Below, piece after piece: positions 55,169 to 62,723 of a stretch of 64,000 nt of DNA. Below the pieces are notes generated by a model, which was given only the letters and a program-made list of their open reading frames with translations, did not search any database and was not told where the DNA came from. Position 1 is the stretch's first letter. Each line of letters starts with the position of its first letter. Source of the stretch: Peptococcaceae bacterium (GTDB taxonomy: Bacteria > Bacillota > Desulfotomaculia > Desulfotomaculales > Desulfocucumaceae); NCBI GenBank assembly GCA_023512435.1, contig JAILZP010000008.1:35691-99690 (forward strand). The letters run 5' to 3'. Position numbers and translations under genes: made by a program.

Positions 55169-56329
55169 ATGAAAAAAATAGGCTATCTCGGTCCCCGGGG
55201 GACGTTCACCGAGGCTGCGGCCCGCAAGTACGCCGGTTCCGAACCGGCCGAACTGGTCTGCTGTCCGGGCCTGCCGGAGATCGTGGCGGCGGTGGAGGGA
55301 GGACAGCTGGACCTGGGAGTGGTGCCGCTGGAAAATTCCACCGAGGGGGCGGTGGGCCAGATCCTGGACCTGGTGGCCCGGGCCCGGGACGTGCGGTTTT
55401 GCGGCGAAGTGGTCTTAAAAATCGACCATTGTTTGATGGCCAGGCCGGGGATTCAAAAAAGCGGGGTAAGGCTGGTGCTGTCGCACCCGCAGGCTCTGGC
55501 CCAGTGCAGGGATTACCTGGCCAGGGAACTTCCGGGGGTCCGGACCGGGGAGACCGCCAGCACCGCCCAGGCTGCCGGTATGGTGGCAGGATCGAGGGAG
55601 CCCTGGGCGGCCATAGGCACCGAACTTGCCGCCAGAAGCTACGGACTGGAAGTGCTGGACCGCGGGATCCAGGACTGCGGCGAGAACGCCACCCGCTTCA
55701 TCGTCCTTGGCAGGACCGACGCCGGCTACAGTCCGTGCTCCCGGACATCGCTGGTGGTGGCGGCAAAGGACCGCCCCGGGGCGCTTTACGGTATCCTGAG
55801 GGAGTTTGCGATCAGGGAGATCAATCTTTCCAGGATAGAATCCAGGCCGGCCAAGAAAAGGCTGGGCCAGTACCTGTTTTTTATCGACCTGGAAGGACAC
55901 CGCGGCGATCCAGGCGTTAAATCGGCCATCGGGGCCATCTCCGGCAAGGCGGACTATCTCAAGGTTCTGGGGTCCTATCCCCGGGACGCATCAATGGACT
56001 GCTGGGAGGATCGGGACGTGAAAGAAAAGAAGCCGGCCGGCCTGGAAGAGGTCAGGTCTGAAATAGACCTGGTGGACAGCCAGATAGTGGACCTGATCGC
56101 CGTGCGCACCCGCCTGGTGGAGAAGATAGGGGCGCTTAAGGCCAACGAGCAGGGCGTAAGGGACCCGGCCAGGGAGGACGAGGTGCTGGGGAGGGTCCGG
56201 GAAGTGGCGGCCCGGAAGGGCGCGGATCCGGACACGGTGGAGAGCATCTACAGGCTGATGATTTCCCGGAGCGTGGAACTGCAGAGGAAGGCCTTAATAA
56301 GCCTCCGGACGCCGGAAATGGACTGCTAG
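55169..56329 (+). CDS. pheA: Prephenate dehydratase with C-terminal chorismate mutase
   Basis: 386 residues in the order dehydratase (1-180), ACT (about 190-270), chorismate mutase (about 290-380). Dehydratase: YLGPRGTFTEAAA, VVPLENSTEGAVG, and the catalytic NATRFIVLG. ACT: DRPGALYGILREFAIREINLSRIESRP, which binds Phe. Mutase: EEVRSEIDLVDSQIVDLIAVRTRLVEKIGALK (AroQ helix 1, residues split here by its two halves). Most P-proteins have the mutase at the N-terminus, so the order is reversed. ATG 55169 after GGGGGG. It makes phenylpyruvate from chorismate. Confidence 0.93.
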   Translation: MKKIGYLGPRGTFTEAAARKYAGSEPAELVCCPGLPEIVAAVEGGQLDLGVVPLENSTEGAVGQILDLVARARDVRFCGEVVLKIDHCLMARPGIQKSGVRLVLSHPQALAQCRDYLARELPGVRTGETASTAQAAGMVAGSREPWAAIGTELAARSYGLEVLDRGIQDCGENATRFIVLGRTDAGYSPCSRTSLVVAAKDRPGALYGILREFAIREINLSRIESRPAKKRLGQYLFFIDLEGHRGDPGVKSAIGAISGKADYLKVLGSYPRDASMDCWEDRDVKEKKPAGLEEVRSEIDLVDSQIVDLIAVRTRLVEKIGALKANEQGVRDPAREDEVLGRVREVAARKGADPDTVESIYRLMISRSVELQRKALISLRTPEMDC

Positions 56330-56338
56330 CGTAAAACA

Positions 56339-56379
56339 CCGGGGTCACGGATCCAACTTCGCTTTGTCCGTGACCCCGG
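56339..56379. terminator. Bidirectional terminator after pheA
   Basis: CCGGGGTCACGGA (56339-56351) and TCCGTGACCCCGG (56367-56379), a perfect 13-base stem between convergent genes. Confidence 0.75.
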
Positions 56380-56388
56380 CTGTCAATT

Positions 56389-56685
56389 TCACACCGCGCA
56401 CTGGTCCAGCAAAAACTGCCTGGCCACTTTTCCCGAAGGGGTCCGGGGGATTTTACAGAAGGTTACCGATGAAGGGGCGCGCCCCCGGCTGGACCTGAGC
56501 AGGCAGTGGTTGATTATGGAATGCTCGTTAAGCTGGTTGTTGCTTTCCAGCTCCACGAAGGCTTTAAGTATTCGACCGCCGGAAGGCTGCTGTACCGAAA
56601 CCACGACCACGTCGCTGACTCCCTTGAGGCGGCTGATCAGTCTTTCCAGTTCCCTGACCTCCAGGTTGAGATCGGTATTTTCCAT
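56389..56685 (-). CDS. Stand-alone C-terminal domain of an AMP-forming acyl-CoA synthetase
   Basis: 98 residues matching only the small C-terminal domain of the ANL superfamily: LERLISRLKGVSDVVVVSV, RILKAFVELES, and the A10 motif KIPRTPSGKVARQFLL with the catalytic Lys. No N-terminal adenylation core is encoded upstream; that place has a 47-residue gene. GGAGGTGAAGGG precedes the ATG at 56685. It may be a remnant, or a protein that completes or regulates a partner. Confidence 0.7.
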   Translation of the reverse strand: MENTDLNLEVRELERLISRLKGVSDVVVVSVQQPSGGRILKAFVELESNNQLNEHSIINHCLLRSSRGRAPSSVTFCKIPRTPSGKVARQFLLDQCAV

Positions 56686-56709
56686 TTCCCTTCACCTCCA
56701 TAGATATAA

Positions 56710-56853
56710 TTATTTGTTCCCTTCCCTGGCTGCACATTCCAGGAGTATCCGCAGGTTATCCACTATATCGATGATGTCGATCAAATCCATTTGGTCGGCG
56801 TACTTGTTCAGAATGGCGGTTATAGTGTCAATGGCTTGTTCGGCGGGAGTCAT
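56710..56853 (-). CDS. Small helical protein, 47 residues
   Basis: MTPAEQAIDTITAILNKYAD then a hydrophobic and acidic repeat-like stretch (LIDIIDIVDNLRILLE). ATG 56853 has GGGGGT 6 bases upstream, and a TTGGCT-17-TATAAT promoter lies at 56885-56913. It precedes the AMP-binding C-terminal gene by 24 bases, so the two are likely cotranscribed. Family unknown. Confidence 0.55.
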   Translation of the reverse strand: MTPAEQAIDTITAILNKYADQMDLIDIIDIVDNLRILLECAAREGNK

Positions 56854-56884
56854 GGCGGTACCCCCAGACATCTTTATTCAATTA

Positions 56885-56913
56885 ATTATATTACTCATTT
56901 GTCGCGAAGCCAA
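56885..56913 (-). promoter_or_regulatory. Promoter of the two small genes at 56389-56853
   Basis: On the minus strand TTGGCT (56908-56913), 17-base spacer, TATAAT (56885-56890). Confidence 0.6.
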
Positions 56914-57091
56914 CCGTTTTGTCCTTAAATGCCGTATATGGGAATTGACCGGTATTATAAAGCCTTTTTCACAATTATATCGGCCGGGAACGCCCCTGCC
57001 CGGCCGGTGTAGAAAAATGCATTAAAATCTAATATAATTAAATAACCAGTCGAGGTATCTATGCTGGAGACGCGCAACGGGGGGTGGCAGG

Positions 57092-58792
57092 ATGACAGCT
57101 CTGGATAAAATGCAAATTCCGGCTGAAAACATGGTCAGGGTAAAAATTCCCGGGTCAGGGGCATTTAAACTGCCCCTGGGGTCGAAGGCCGAGGAGGCCA
57201 TGAAATTCGACACCTCGGCCAGGAGGTCGCCGGTGGTGGCGGTAAAAATAAACAATTCCCTGGAGGACTTGAAGTCTGAGATAAAAGAGGACTGCACCCT
57301 GGAATTCGTGGACCTTGAAAGCGAGGAAGGGATGAGGGTCTACCAGAACGGGCTGATCATGGTCCTGACCAGGGCAGCCCATGAGATTTATCCCGAGTGC
57401 AGCGTCATCGTGGAACACTCCCTGGCAAACGCCATTTACGGGGAAATAAGGCTGAAAAGAGCGCTCAGGCACAGTGACATCGAAAAGATAGAAAAAAGGA
57501 TGCGGGCCATCATCAACGGGGGCGGCGCCGTTGAAAGGATGGTCATGTCCAGGGAGGAAGCCATAAGCCTGTTCAGGGAAAAGGGAATGAAGGACAAAGT
57601 GGACCTGCTTGGCTACTGGGGGCCCGACCCGGTGGAGGTGGTCAAGTGCGGGGGCTACCATGACTACACCCTGGGGCCGGTGGTTCCCGACCTCAATATT
57701 CTCAAGGTCTTCAGGCTGAGATTCTACCTGCCCGGCTTCATCCTGGAGCTTCCGCGAAAGGAGGACCCGCTGTCGCTGCCGGTCTACATCGAGCAGGGAA
57801 AGCTGGCCAACATTTTCTTTGAGGCGGACAAGTGGGAAAAGGTGCTGCGGGTGCGGGACACGGCGGCCCTGAACAGGGTGCTGGAGAGGGGGGAGGCCGG
57901 GGACCTGATCAGGGTGGCCGAAGCCTTCCAGGAGAAAAAGATCAGTCAGATAGCCGACGAGATAGCGGCCAATATCGACCGGACCAGGATTGTTCTCATC
58001 GCCGGCCCGTCCTCCTCGGGAAAGACCACCTTTTCCAAGAGGCTGGCGGTCCAGCTCAGGGTGAACGGGATCAACCCGGTGGCCATTTCCCTGGACGATT
58101 ACTTCGTGGACAGGGAGGACACGCCCAGGGACGAGAACGGGCAGTACGATTTTGAAAGCCTGGATGCCATCGACCGGGAGCTTTTCAACGATCACCTGAT
58201 CAAGCTGATCCAGGGGGAGGAAATAGAACTTCCCGGCTACAACTTCTTGACCGGAAAGCGCGAATACCGCGGGCAAAAGCTGAAACTGAGCCGGTACGAC
58301 CTGATTGTGGTGGAGGGGATTCACGGGCTCAACGACCTCCTGACGGCGTCAATCCCAAAGGGGAGGAAGTTCAAAGTCTACGTCAGCGCCCTAACCCACC
58401 TGTCCCTGGACAACCAGAACCGGATTCACACCACCGACCTGAGGGTGATTCGCCGGATGGTGAGGGACAGCAATTACAGGGGCTACACCGCCGCCCAGAC
58501 CCTGGAAAGGTGGCCGTCGGTACGGAGGGGGGAGGAGAAAAACATCTTCCCCTTCCAGGAGGAGGCGGACGTTATGTTCAACTCGGCCCTGGTTTACGAA
58601 CTGGCCGTTCTGAAGGGTTATGCCAAGCCCCTGCTGGAGGAGATCACCAGGGACAGCCCGCAGTATTCCGAGGCCAGGCGGCTGTTGAGGATACTGAGTT
58701 TTTTCCACACCGTGGACTGCTCGGAAGTGCCCTCGAACTCCATCATCAGGGAGTTTATAGGGGAGAGCTGCTTTTACGACTATAATAGATAA
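57092..58792 (+). CDS. Uridine-kinase-like nucleoside kinase with TGS and ThrRS-type editing domains
   Basis: 566 residues. The N-terminal part resembles threonyl-tRNA synthetase: TGS (about 15-75) and the second additional domain (about 85-230: PECSVIVEHSLANAIYGEI, GGYHDYTLGPVVP). The kinase domain follows: LIAGPSSSGKTTFSKRLA (Walker A, near 308), ISLDDYFVDREDTP, VVEGIHGLN. The family is common in Firmicutes and annotated uridine kinase; the substrate of this fused form is not certain. ATG after GGGGGGTGG; a strong terminator follows. Confidence 0.88.
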   Translation: MTALDKMQIPAENMVRVKIPGSGAFKLPLGSKAEEAMKFDTSARRSPVVAVKINNSLEDLKSEIKEDCTLEFVDLESEEGMRVYQNGLIMVLTRAAHEIYPECSVIVEHSLANAIYGEIRLKRALRHSDIEKIEKRMRAIINGGGAVERMVMSREEAISLFREKGMKDKVDLLGYWGPDPVEVVKCGGYHDYTLGPVVPDLNILKVFRLRFYLPGFILELPRKEDPLSLPVYIEQGKLANIFFEADKWEKVLRVRDTAALNRVLERGEAGDLIRVAEAFQEKKISQIADEIAANIDRTRIVLIAGPSSSGKTTFSKRLAVQLRVNGINPVAISLDDYFVDREDTPRDENGQYDFESLDAIDRELFNDHLIKLIQGEEIELPGYNFLTGKREYRGQKLKLSRYDLIVVEGIHGLNDLLTASIPKGRKFKVYVSALTHLSLDNQNRIHTTDLRVIRRMVRDSNYRGYTAAQTLERWPSVRRGEEKNIFPFQEEADVMFNSALVYELAVLKGYAKPLLEEITRDSPQYSEARRLLRILSFFHTVDCSEVPSNSIIREFIGESCFYDYNR

Positions 58793-58807
58793 CAGATCCT
58801 GAAATAT

Positions 58808-58873
58808 AAAAAAGCCGCCCTGCGGGTTTGGCCGCCGGCAAGGCGGTGCCGCCCGCAAGGGGGGCTTTTTTTA
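58808..58873 (+). terminator. Long terminator after the kinase gene
   Basis: AAAAAAGCCGCCCTGCGGG pairs with CCCGCAAGGGGGGCTTTTTT, enclosing an inner hairpin (GCCGCC/GGCGGT), and ends in seven Ts. Confidence 0.8.
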
Positions 58874-58896
58874 TGGTCAACCGGATGCTTTTTCAA

Positions 58897-58924
58897 TTGA
58901 CAATATATATCAGAGTGATATCAT
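58897..58924 (+). promoter_or_regulatory. Promoter of the SPFH-protein gene
   Basis: TTGACA (58897-58902), 16-base spacer, TATCAT (58919-58924). A GATAT/ATATC inverted repeat overlaps the start region. Confidence 0.55.
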
Positions 58925-58956
58925 AATAATATCAAATAATATTAGGAGGCTTAAAC

Positions 58957-59829
58957 GTGAACGAGCAGAAAGCTTGGAAAATGAACGGCTTTTTGGCGCT
59001 TCTGATCATCCTGGCGCTGTTGGCCGGCGCCGCCTGGCTTACAGTTTCCCTGGCCGAATCCCAGGGTGACCGGCCGGCGGCGATTATTGCGGCGGATGTG
59101 CTGGCCCTCCTGGCGGCCTGCATCCTGTTCAGCGGCCTGGTGGTGGTTCAGCCCAACCAGGCAAAGGCGGTAATCTTTTTCGGCCGCTACACGGGCAGTA
59201 TCAGGGAAAGCGGCGTCTGGCTGACCCTTCCGCTTACGGGCCGCAAGAAGGTTTCCCTGCGGGTCCGCAATTTCAACAGCGCAAAGCTCAAAGTCAATGA
59301 TGTCGAGGGAAACCCTGTCGAAATCGCGGCCGTGGTTGTGTTTAAGGTGATTGATTCCTGCAAGGCGCTGTTTGATGTCGACAACTACGAGCAGTTCGTG
59401 GAAATCCAGAGCGAGACCGCCCTGCGCCACGTGGCCAGCAGGTATCCCTACGACACCTTCGAGGAGGCCGGATACTCCCTGCGGGGCAATGCCGACATGG
59501 TTTCCGCCGAACTGGGGCGGGAGCTGCAGGATCGCCTGGCGGTGGCCGGGGTGGAGGTGATGGAGGCCCGCCTGACCCACCTGGCCTACGCCACCGAAAT
59601 AGCCCAGGCCATGCTGCAGCGCCAGCAGGCTTCGGCCATCCTGGCCGCGAGGCAGAAAATAGTGGAAGGGGCGGTGGGCATGGCCCAGATGGCCATAGCC
59701 CGGCTGCAGCGGGAAGGCGTGGTGGATCTTGACGAGGAGCGCAAGGTGGCCATGATCAACAACCTGATGGTGGCCATAGTTTCCGACCGGGCCGCCCAAC
59801 CGGTGATCAACACGGGAACTCTTTACTAG
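58957..59829 (+). CDS. SPFH/band-7 membrane protein
   Basis: 290 residues. Two hydrophobic segments near 10-32 and 44-66, then the SPFH domain (about 65-240: [49 protein letters not shown]) and an Ala/Gln-rich helix ([18 protein letters not shown]). Such proteins organise membrane microdomains or regulate proteases. GTG 58957 after AGGAGG. The 64-residue gene follows 14 bases later. Confidence 0.88.
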   Translation: MNEQKAWKMNGFLALLIILALLAGAAWLTVSLAESQGDRPAAIIAADVLALLAACILFSGLVVVQPNQAKAVIFFGRYTGSIRESGVWLTLPLTGRKKVSLRVRNFNSAKLKVNDVEGNPVEIAAVVVFKVIDSCKALFDVDNYEQFVEIQSETALRHVASRYPYDTFEEAGYSLRGNADMVSAELGRELQDRLAVAGVEVMEARLTHLAYATEIAQAMLQRQQASAILAARQKIVEGAVGMAQMAIARLQREGVVDLDEERKVAMINNLMVAIVSDRAAQPVINTGTLY

Positions 59830-59843
59830 CCGGTGATCGATCC

Positions 59844-60038
59844 GTGTCTGCCAGGAAGAACTTTCCCCTGCGAATAGACCAAAAACTATACCAGGTCCTG
59901 GAAAAGTGGGCCGCGGACGAACTGCGCAGCATCAACGCCCACATCGAGTTTCTCCTGCGGGAGGCCGCCCGGAAGGCGGGGAGGCTGCCGGCCCCGGCGG
60001 GGGGCGCCGGAGGGGACGGCGCGGGAGAGAAAGATTAA
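59844..60038 (+). CDS. Small Arc-like protein paired with the SPFH gene
   Basis: 64 residues. [20 protein letters not shown] ... [17 protein letters not shown] resembles the ribbon-helix-helix of Arc-type DNA-binding proteins. The C-terminal tail is a Gly/Ala linker. GTG 59844 has GGTGATC upstream and lies 14 bases after the SPFH stop. It might regulate its own operon, or serve as an adaptor of the SPFH protein. Confidence 0.75.
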   Translation: MSARKNFPLRIDQKLYQVLEKWAADELRSINAHIEFLLREAARKAGRLPAPAGGAGGDGAGEKD

Positions 60039-60156
60039 GGCCGGGACCAGAAATTTGCCTCGTTCCGAAGGCCCTATTCCGCAGTCAGAATCCAGAAATC
60101 CGATAAAAACGAAAACAGGCCTGAGCGCCTAGCAGCCGGCCATTATAAAAAACTGA

Positions 60157-60196
60157 GGGGCTGCCTGCGGTACTGCGGTACCGGCCGGCAGCCCCC
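60157..60196. terminator. Bidirectional terminator
   Basis: GGGGCTGCC (60157-60165) pairs with GGCAGCCCC (60187-60195), with an inner GGTAC pairing, between convergent operons. Confidence 0.65.
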
Positions 60197-60220
60197 ACTG
60201 TCTGGATTGTAAAAAGCCGG

Positions 60221-60421
60221 TCAATTGAGCTGGACGGGCACCACCTCTATGACGGTCCCGCATTCCTCGCAGACAATTTTTTTGCTGGGGGTATTGCCCA
60301 CGATAATGATTTCCGTCTCGCAGGCAGGACACAAAACGGCATGGTAACCCTCGGCATTTATGTATTCCGGCGCGGTGCAGTCGCTGTCACAACTGCCGCA
60401 ACTGCCGCAGTTCCACGACAT
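60221..60421 (-). CDS. Small cysteine-rich zinc-ribbon protein, 66 residues
   Basis: Nine cysteines: a start WNCGSCGSCDSDC, then CPACETE and CEECGTV forming a zinc ribbon. The N-terminal cluster CxxCxxCxxxC resembles a second metal or iron-sulfur site. GGAGG precedes the ATG. It follows the ferredoxin gene by 59 bases on the same strand, suggesting a common redox role. Function unknown. Confidence 0.75.
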   Translation of the reverse strand: MSWNCGSCGSCDSDCTAPEYINAEGYHAVLCPACETEIIIVGNTPSKKIVCEECGTVIEVVPVQLN

Positions 60422-60480
60422 ATCCTTATACCTCCGTTAAAAAATTACCCCGCCGGCCGGCAGGGGGCATTCCGGTATAT

Positions 60481-60693
60481 TTACGCGTTCGCTACTCTCT
60501 CCACGGCCCCGCTGGGGCAGGCCCGGAAACACTTCCCGCAGCGTTTGCAGTTGTCCTGGTTGATGGCGTAGTTCACGGTATCGTCAATGAAGATGGCGTC
60601 GTCCTTGCACTCCAGTTCGCAGGCCGCGCAGGCCATGCATGCGGCTGAATTGATAATGTAGTTGAACTTGAATTTTTTCTGTTCGGCGGACAT
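60481..60693 (-). CDS. 2[4Fe-4S] ferredoxin
   Basis: 70 residues. Two cluster motifs: CMACAACELEC and CKRCGKCFRACP (each CxxCxxCxxxC), typical of low-potential clostridial-type electron carriers. The N-terminus carries an extra basic stretch (EQKKFKFNYIINSAA). GGGGGAGG precedes the ATG at 60693. Confidence 0.9.
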   Translation of the reverse strand: MSAEQKKFKFNYIINSAACMACAACELECKDDAIFIDDTVNYAINQDNCKRCGKCFRACPSGAVERVANA

Positions 60694-61096
60694 GGTTTAC
60701 CTCCCCCTTCTATGTGTCCCGAAAAATTGATTAAGTTTCACTTCTACGGTGCCACCCAAATTCCTGCATTAATAATTCTTTTTTTAAAAGGGAAAATATA
60801 TTTTAATTGAAAAAAGGAGGGACGGATATTTTTGGCCAGGAAAGTGATAAGGGGAGTGGCGAAAAGACATTTCGTCCCGGGCAGCGGCCCCGGGGGTTAC
60901 CGGCCGGTTTGGGACACGGGCAGGGCGTCGTATTGCAGCCGGGCAAAAAAATTGACCGGCATCAACAGGCCCAGTACATAGTATGAAGGAAAGCAACCCG
61001 GCGCAACAATAATCTGCACCTCCGGATAAGGCAATGAAGGAGTACCGGTCTTCATTGGCAAATATTATTATAGATGTTAATTGATGGAGGTGCATC
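60694..61096. other. Intergenic region with one possible small frame
   Basis: About 400 bases between divergent genes. It has AT-rich ends, a small plus-strand frame (60832-60981, listed separately) and a TTGGCA near 61058 before the next gene. No RNA motif recognised. Confidence 0.4.
60832..60981 (+). CDS. Possible 49-residue basic peptide
   Basis: The TTG at 60832 follows AAGGAGGG by 10 bases. The frame gives a basic peptide (MARKVIRGVAKRHFVPGSG ... TGRASYCSRAKK) without known motifs. The strong ribosome site is the only support. Confidence 0.25.
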   Translation: MARKVIRGVAKRHFVPGSGPGGYRPVWDTGRASYCSRAKKLTGINRPST

Positions 61097-61546
61097 ATGT
61101 TCAGGATCGGCTTGAAAAAGGAAGAAAAGGAGATAATTGTCCGTACCATCAATGAACTTCAGGAATTAAGGGCGGAGCTGTCCTTTTTTAAAAATACCCT
61201 GGCCGGTATAATTTCAGCGGAGAGGACCTTGTTGCCGGACCGGGCGGACACGGCTGAAGGAGGCGGGGAGACTGCGGATCCGGCGCCTGCCTGTACGGAG
61301 GCAAACATCCGGGAACACATCCCCCATGCCCCCGACAGCGGAGATGAGGTAGAGACTGGTCCGGTACGGGAACAGCAAGACGGGCCCGCCGCAGGATCGG
61401 GGGAAGGGGAGGCGGAGTTTGCGGGTCCGGAAAAAGCAGGGACCATTGCCGGCAGGGAATGGGCGGTGGTGAACCTGTTCGAAAGAAAAAAGCCCTGGTG
61501 GAAATTTTGGCAGGACGGCAGGAGGGCCGGAAGGAAGACTGTATAG
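61097..61546 (+). CDS. Hypothetical acidic protein, 149 residues
   Basis: The N-terminal helix (KKEEKEIIVRTINELQELRAELSFF) could be a coiled coil. The middle is low-complexity and acidic (Glu/Gly/Ala/Pro), and the C-terminus is basic and Trp-rich (KKPWWKFWQDGRRAGRK), reminiscent of a membrane-touching tail. TGGAGGTG precedes the ATG. The phosphoesterase gene follows 47 bases later. Not recognised. Confidence 0.65.
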   Translation: MFRIGLKKEEKEIIVRTINELQELRAELSFFKNTLAGIISAERTLLPDRADTAEGGGETADPAPACTEANIREHIPHAPDSGDEVETGPVREQQDGPAAGSGEGEAEFAGPEKAGTIAGREWAVVNLFERKKPWWKFWQDGRRAGRKTV

Positions 61547-61593
61547 CTGGAGAACGAAGAGGTGTGCGGGATTTTTTAAGCTGGGAGGCCGCC

Positions 61594-62619
61594 GTGGAGG
61601 AACGATACGAGGCCAAAAAATTCTGCCGGGTCTGCGGCCGGCGGGTGCCAAGCCTGTACAAGAGAAGCGGCGGGAGGAGATGTGTGGTATGCCTGCACAG
61701 GACCCACGGGGAACACCTGGCCGGCAACCGCCGGGTTTGCCTGGACTGTTCCCGGCTGGAGCTTCACATTCCCGCCGGTTACAGTCAAACACCCTGCGGT
61801 GTCACGCTGGCCCACCTGGCGGACCTGCACTTCGGCGGGGAAGAATCGCAGAAAAGGGCCGACCTGCTGAAAAATTGGTTTTGCGTCCGGAGACCGGACT
61901 ATGTCCTGGTCAGCGGGGACATGACCAGGATGGCCGGGCGGGAGGAATTTCAGCGGGCCGCCCTCTGGATCAGGCAGGTGGAATCCTCCGGGACCAGGGT
62001 GGCGGTGGTGCCCGGCAACCACGACATCGGGTACTGGGGAAACCCCGGGTCCGTGGCCGGGCAGGCCGTGGGCAGAAAGTACCACCGGTGGATAAAAGAG
62101 ATCGACCGGCCCATCGAGCCTTGCCTCAGGGGGCCGGGCTGTGTTATTCTGGGCCTGAACTCGGCCCACGGGATAAATCCAGCCAGGCTCTTCAACGGTT
62201 ACCTGGACCGGGGCCAGCGGGCCAGGGCGGTGGGAATATTCAGGGCAACACCGCCGGAGCACCTGAAGGTCGTGTTCTGCCACCATCCGCTGGTGAGGTT
62301 TGCTGACAACCGCCACCGGGCAGTGTTCAGGTCCGTCGCGGTGAGGGAGGAACTGATGGCCGCCGGCGCCGACCTCCTTCTCTGGGGGCACCAGCACAGA
62401 TTCGCCTCCACGGTGCTGGACGGGGCCGGGAAGAAGTGCGTCGCCGTGCAGGGCCCGACCCTGTCCGACCGGGTCCGGGAGGATGAACTCCCGGGCTTTG
62501 CCGTTGTTGAGTGGTTTTTTAAAGGCCGGGCGGTCATCCGGACCTTTAATATTGTTGAGGATGAGTATGTAGAGGAGGATAAAGAGGTTGAGTACCGGCT
62601 GAAGGAGGAACAACCCTGA
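61594..62619 (+). CDS. Metallophosphoesterase with N-terminal zinc ribbons
   Basis: 341 residues from GTG 61594 (GGGAGG 5 bases upstream; GTG 61564 is possible). Residues about 10-50 hold six cysteines (FCRVCGRR, RRCVVCLHRTH, VCLDCSR), probably zinc-bound. The calcineurin-like phosphoesterase follows: HLADLHFGG, LVSGDMT, PGNHDIG, FCHHPLVRF, LLWGHQHRF. It could hydrolyse cyclic nucleotides, phospho-proteins or nucleic acid; the zinc ribbons hint at nucleic-acid or protein binding. Confidence 0.85.
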   Translation: MEERYEAKKFCRVCGRRVPSLYKRSGGRRCVVCLHRTHGEHLAGNRRVCLDCSRLELHIPAGYSQTPCGVTLAHLADLHFGGEESQKRADLLKNWFCVRRPDYVLVSGDMTRMAGREEFQRAALWIRQVESSGTRVAVVPGNHDIGYWGNPGSVAGQAVGRKYHRWIKEIDRPIEPCLRGPGCVILGLNSAHGINPARLFNGYLDRGQRARAVGIFRATPPEHLKVVFCHHPLVRFADNRHRAVFRSVAVREELMAAGADLLLWGHQHRFASTVLDGAGKKCVAVQGPTLSDRVREDELPGFAVVEWFFKGRAVIRTFNIVEDEYVEEDKEVEYRLKEEQP

Positions 62620-62663
62620 TTGCCGTTGAATAATTAATTGCCAGGAAGTAGATTTTTCGGTCA

Positions 62664-62688
62664 GGAATTGGGGATTGGGGATTGGATA
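62664..62688. repeat. Seven-base-period repeat before the radical SAM gene
   Basis: GGAATTG, GGGATTG, GGGATTG, GATAATG: three to four units. Confidence 0.75.
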
Positions 62689-62723
62689 ATGTCCCGGTGC
62701 CCGACGGAAGGGGGACGACCCGG

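Noticed and set aside
60880..60960. A cyclic-di-GMP riboswitch suggested by GGGGGTTACCGG
   Set aside because: The rest of the conserved core is absent and no suitable downstream gene is placed.
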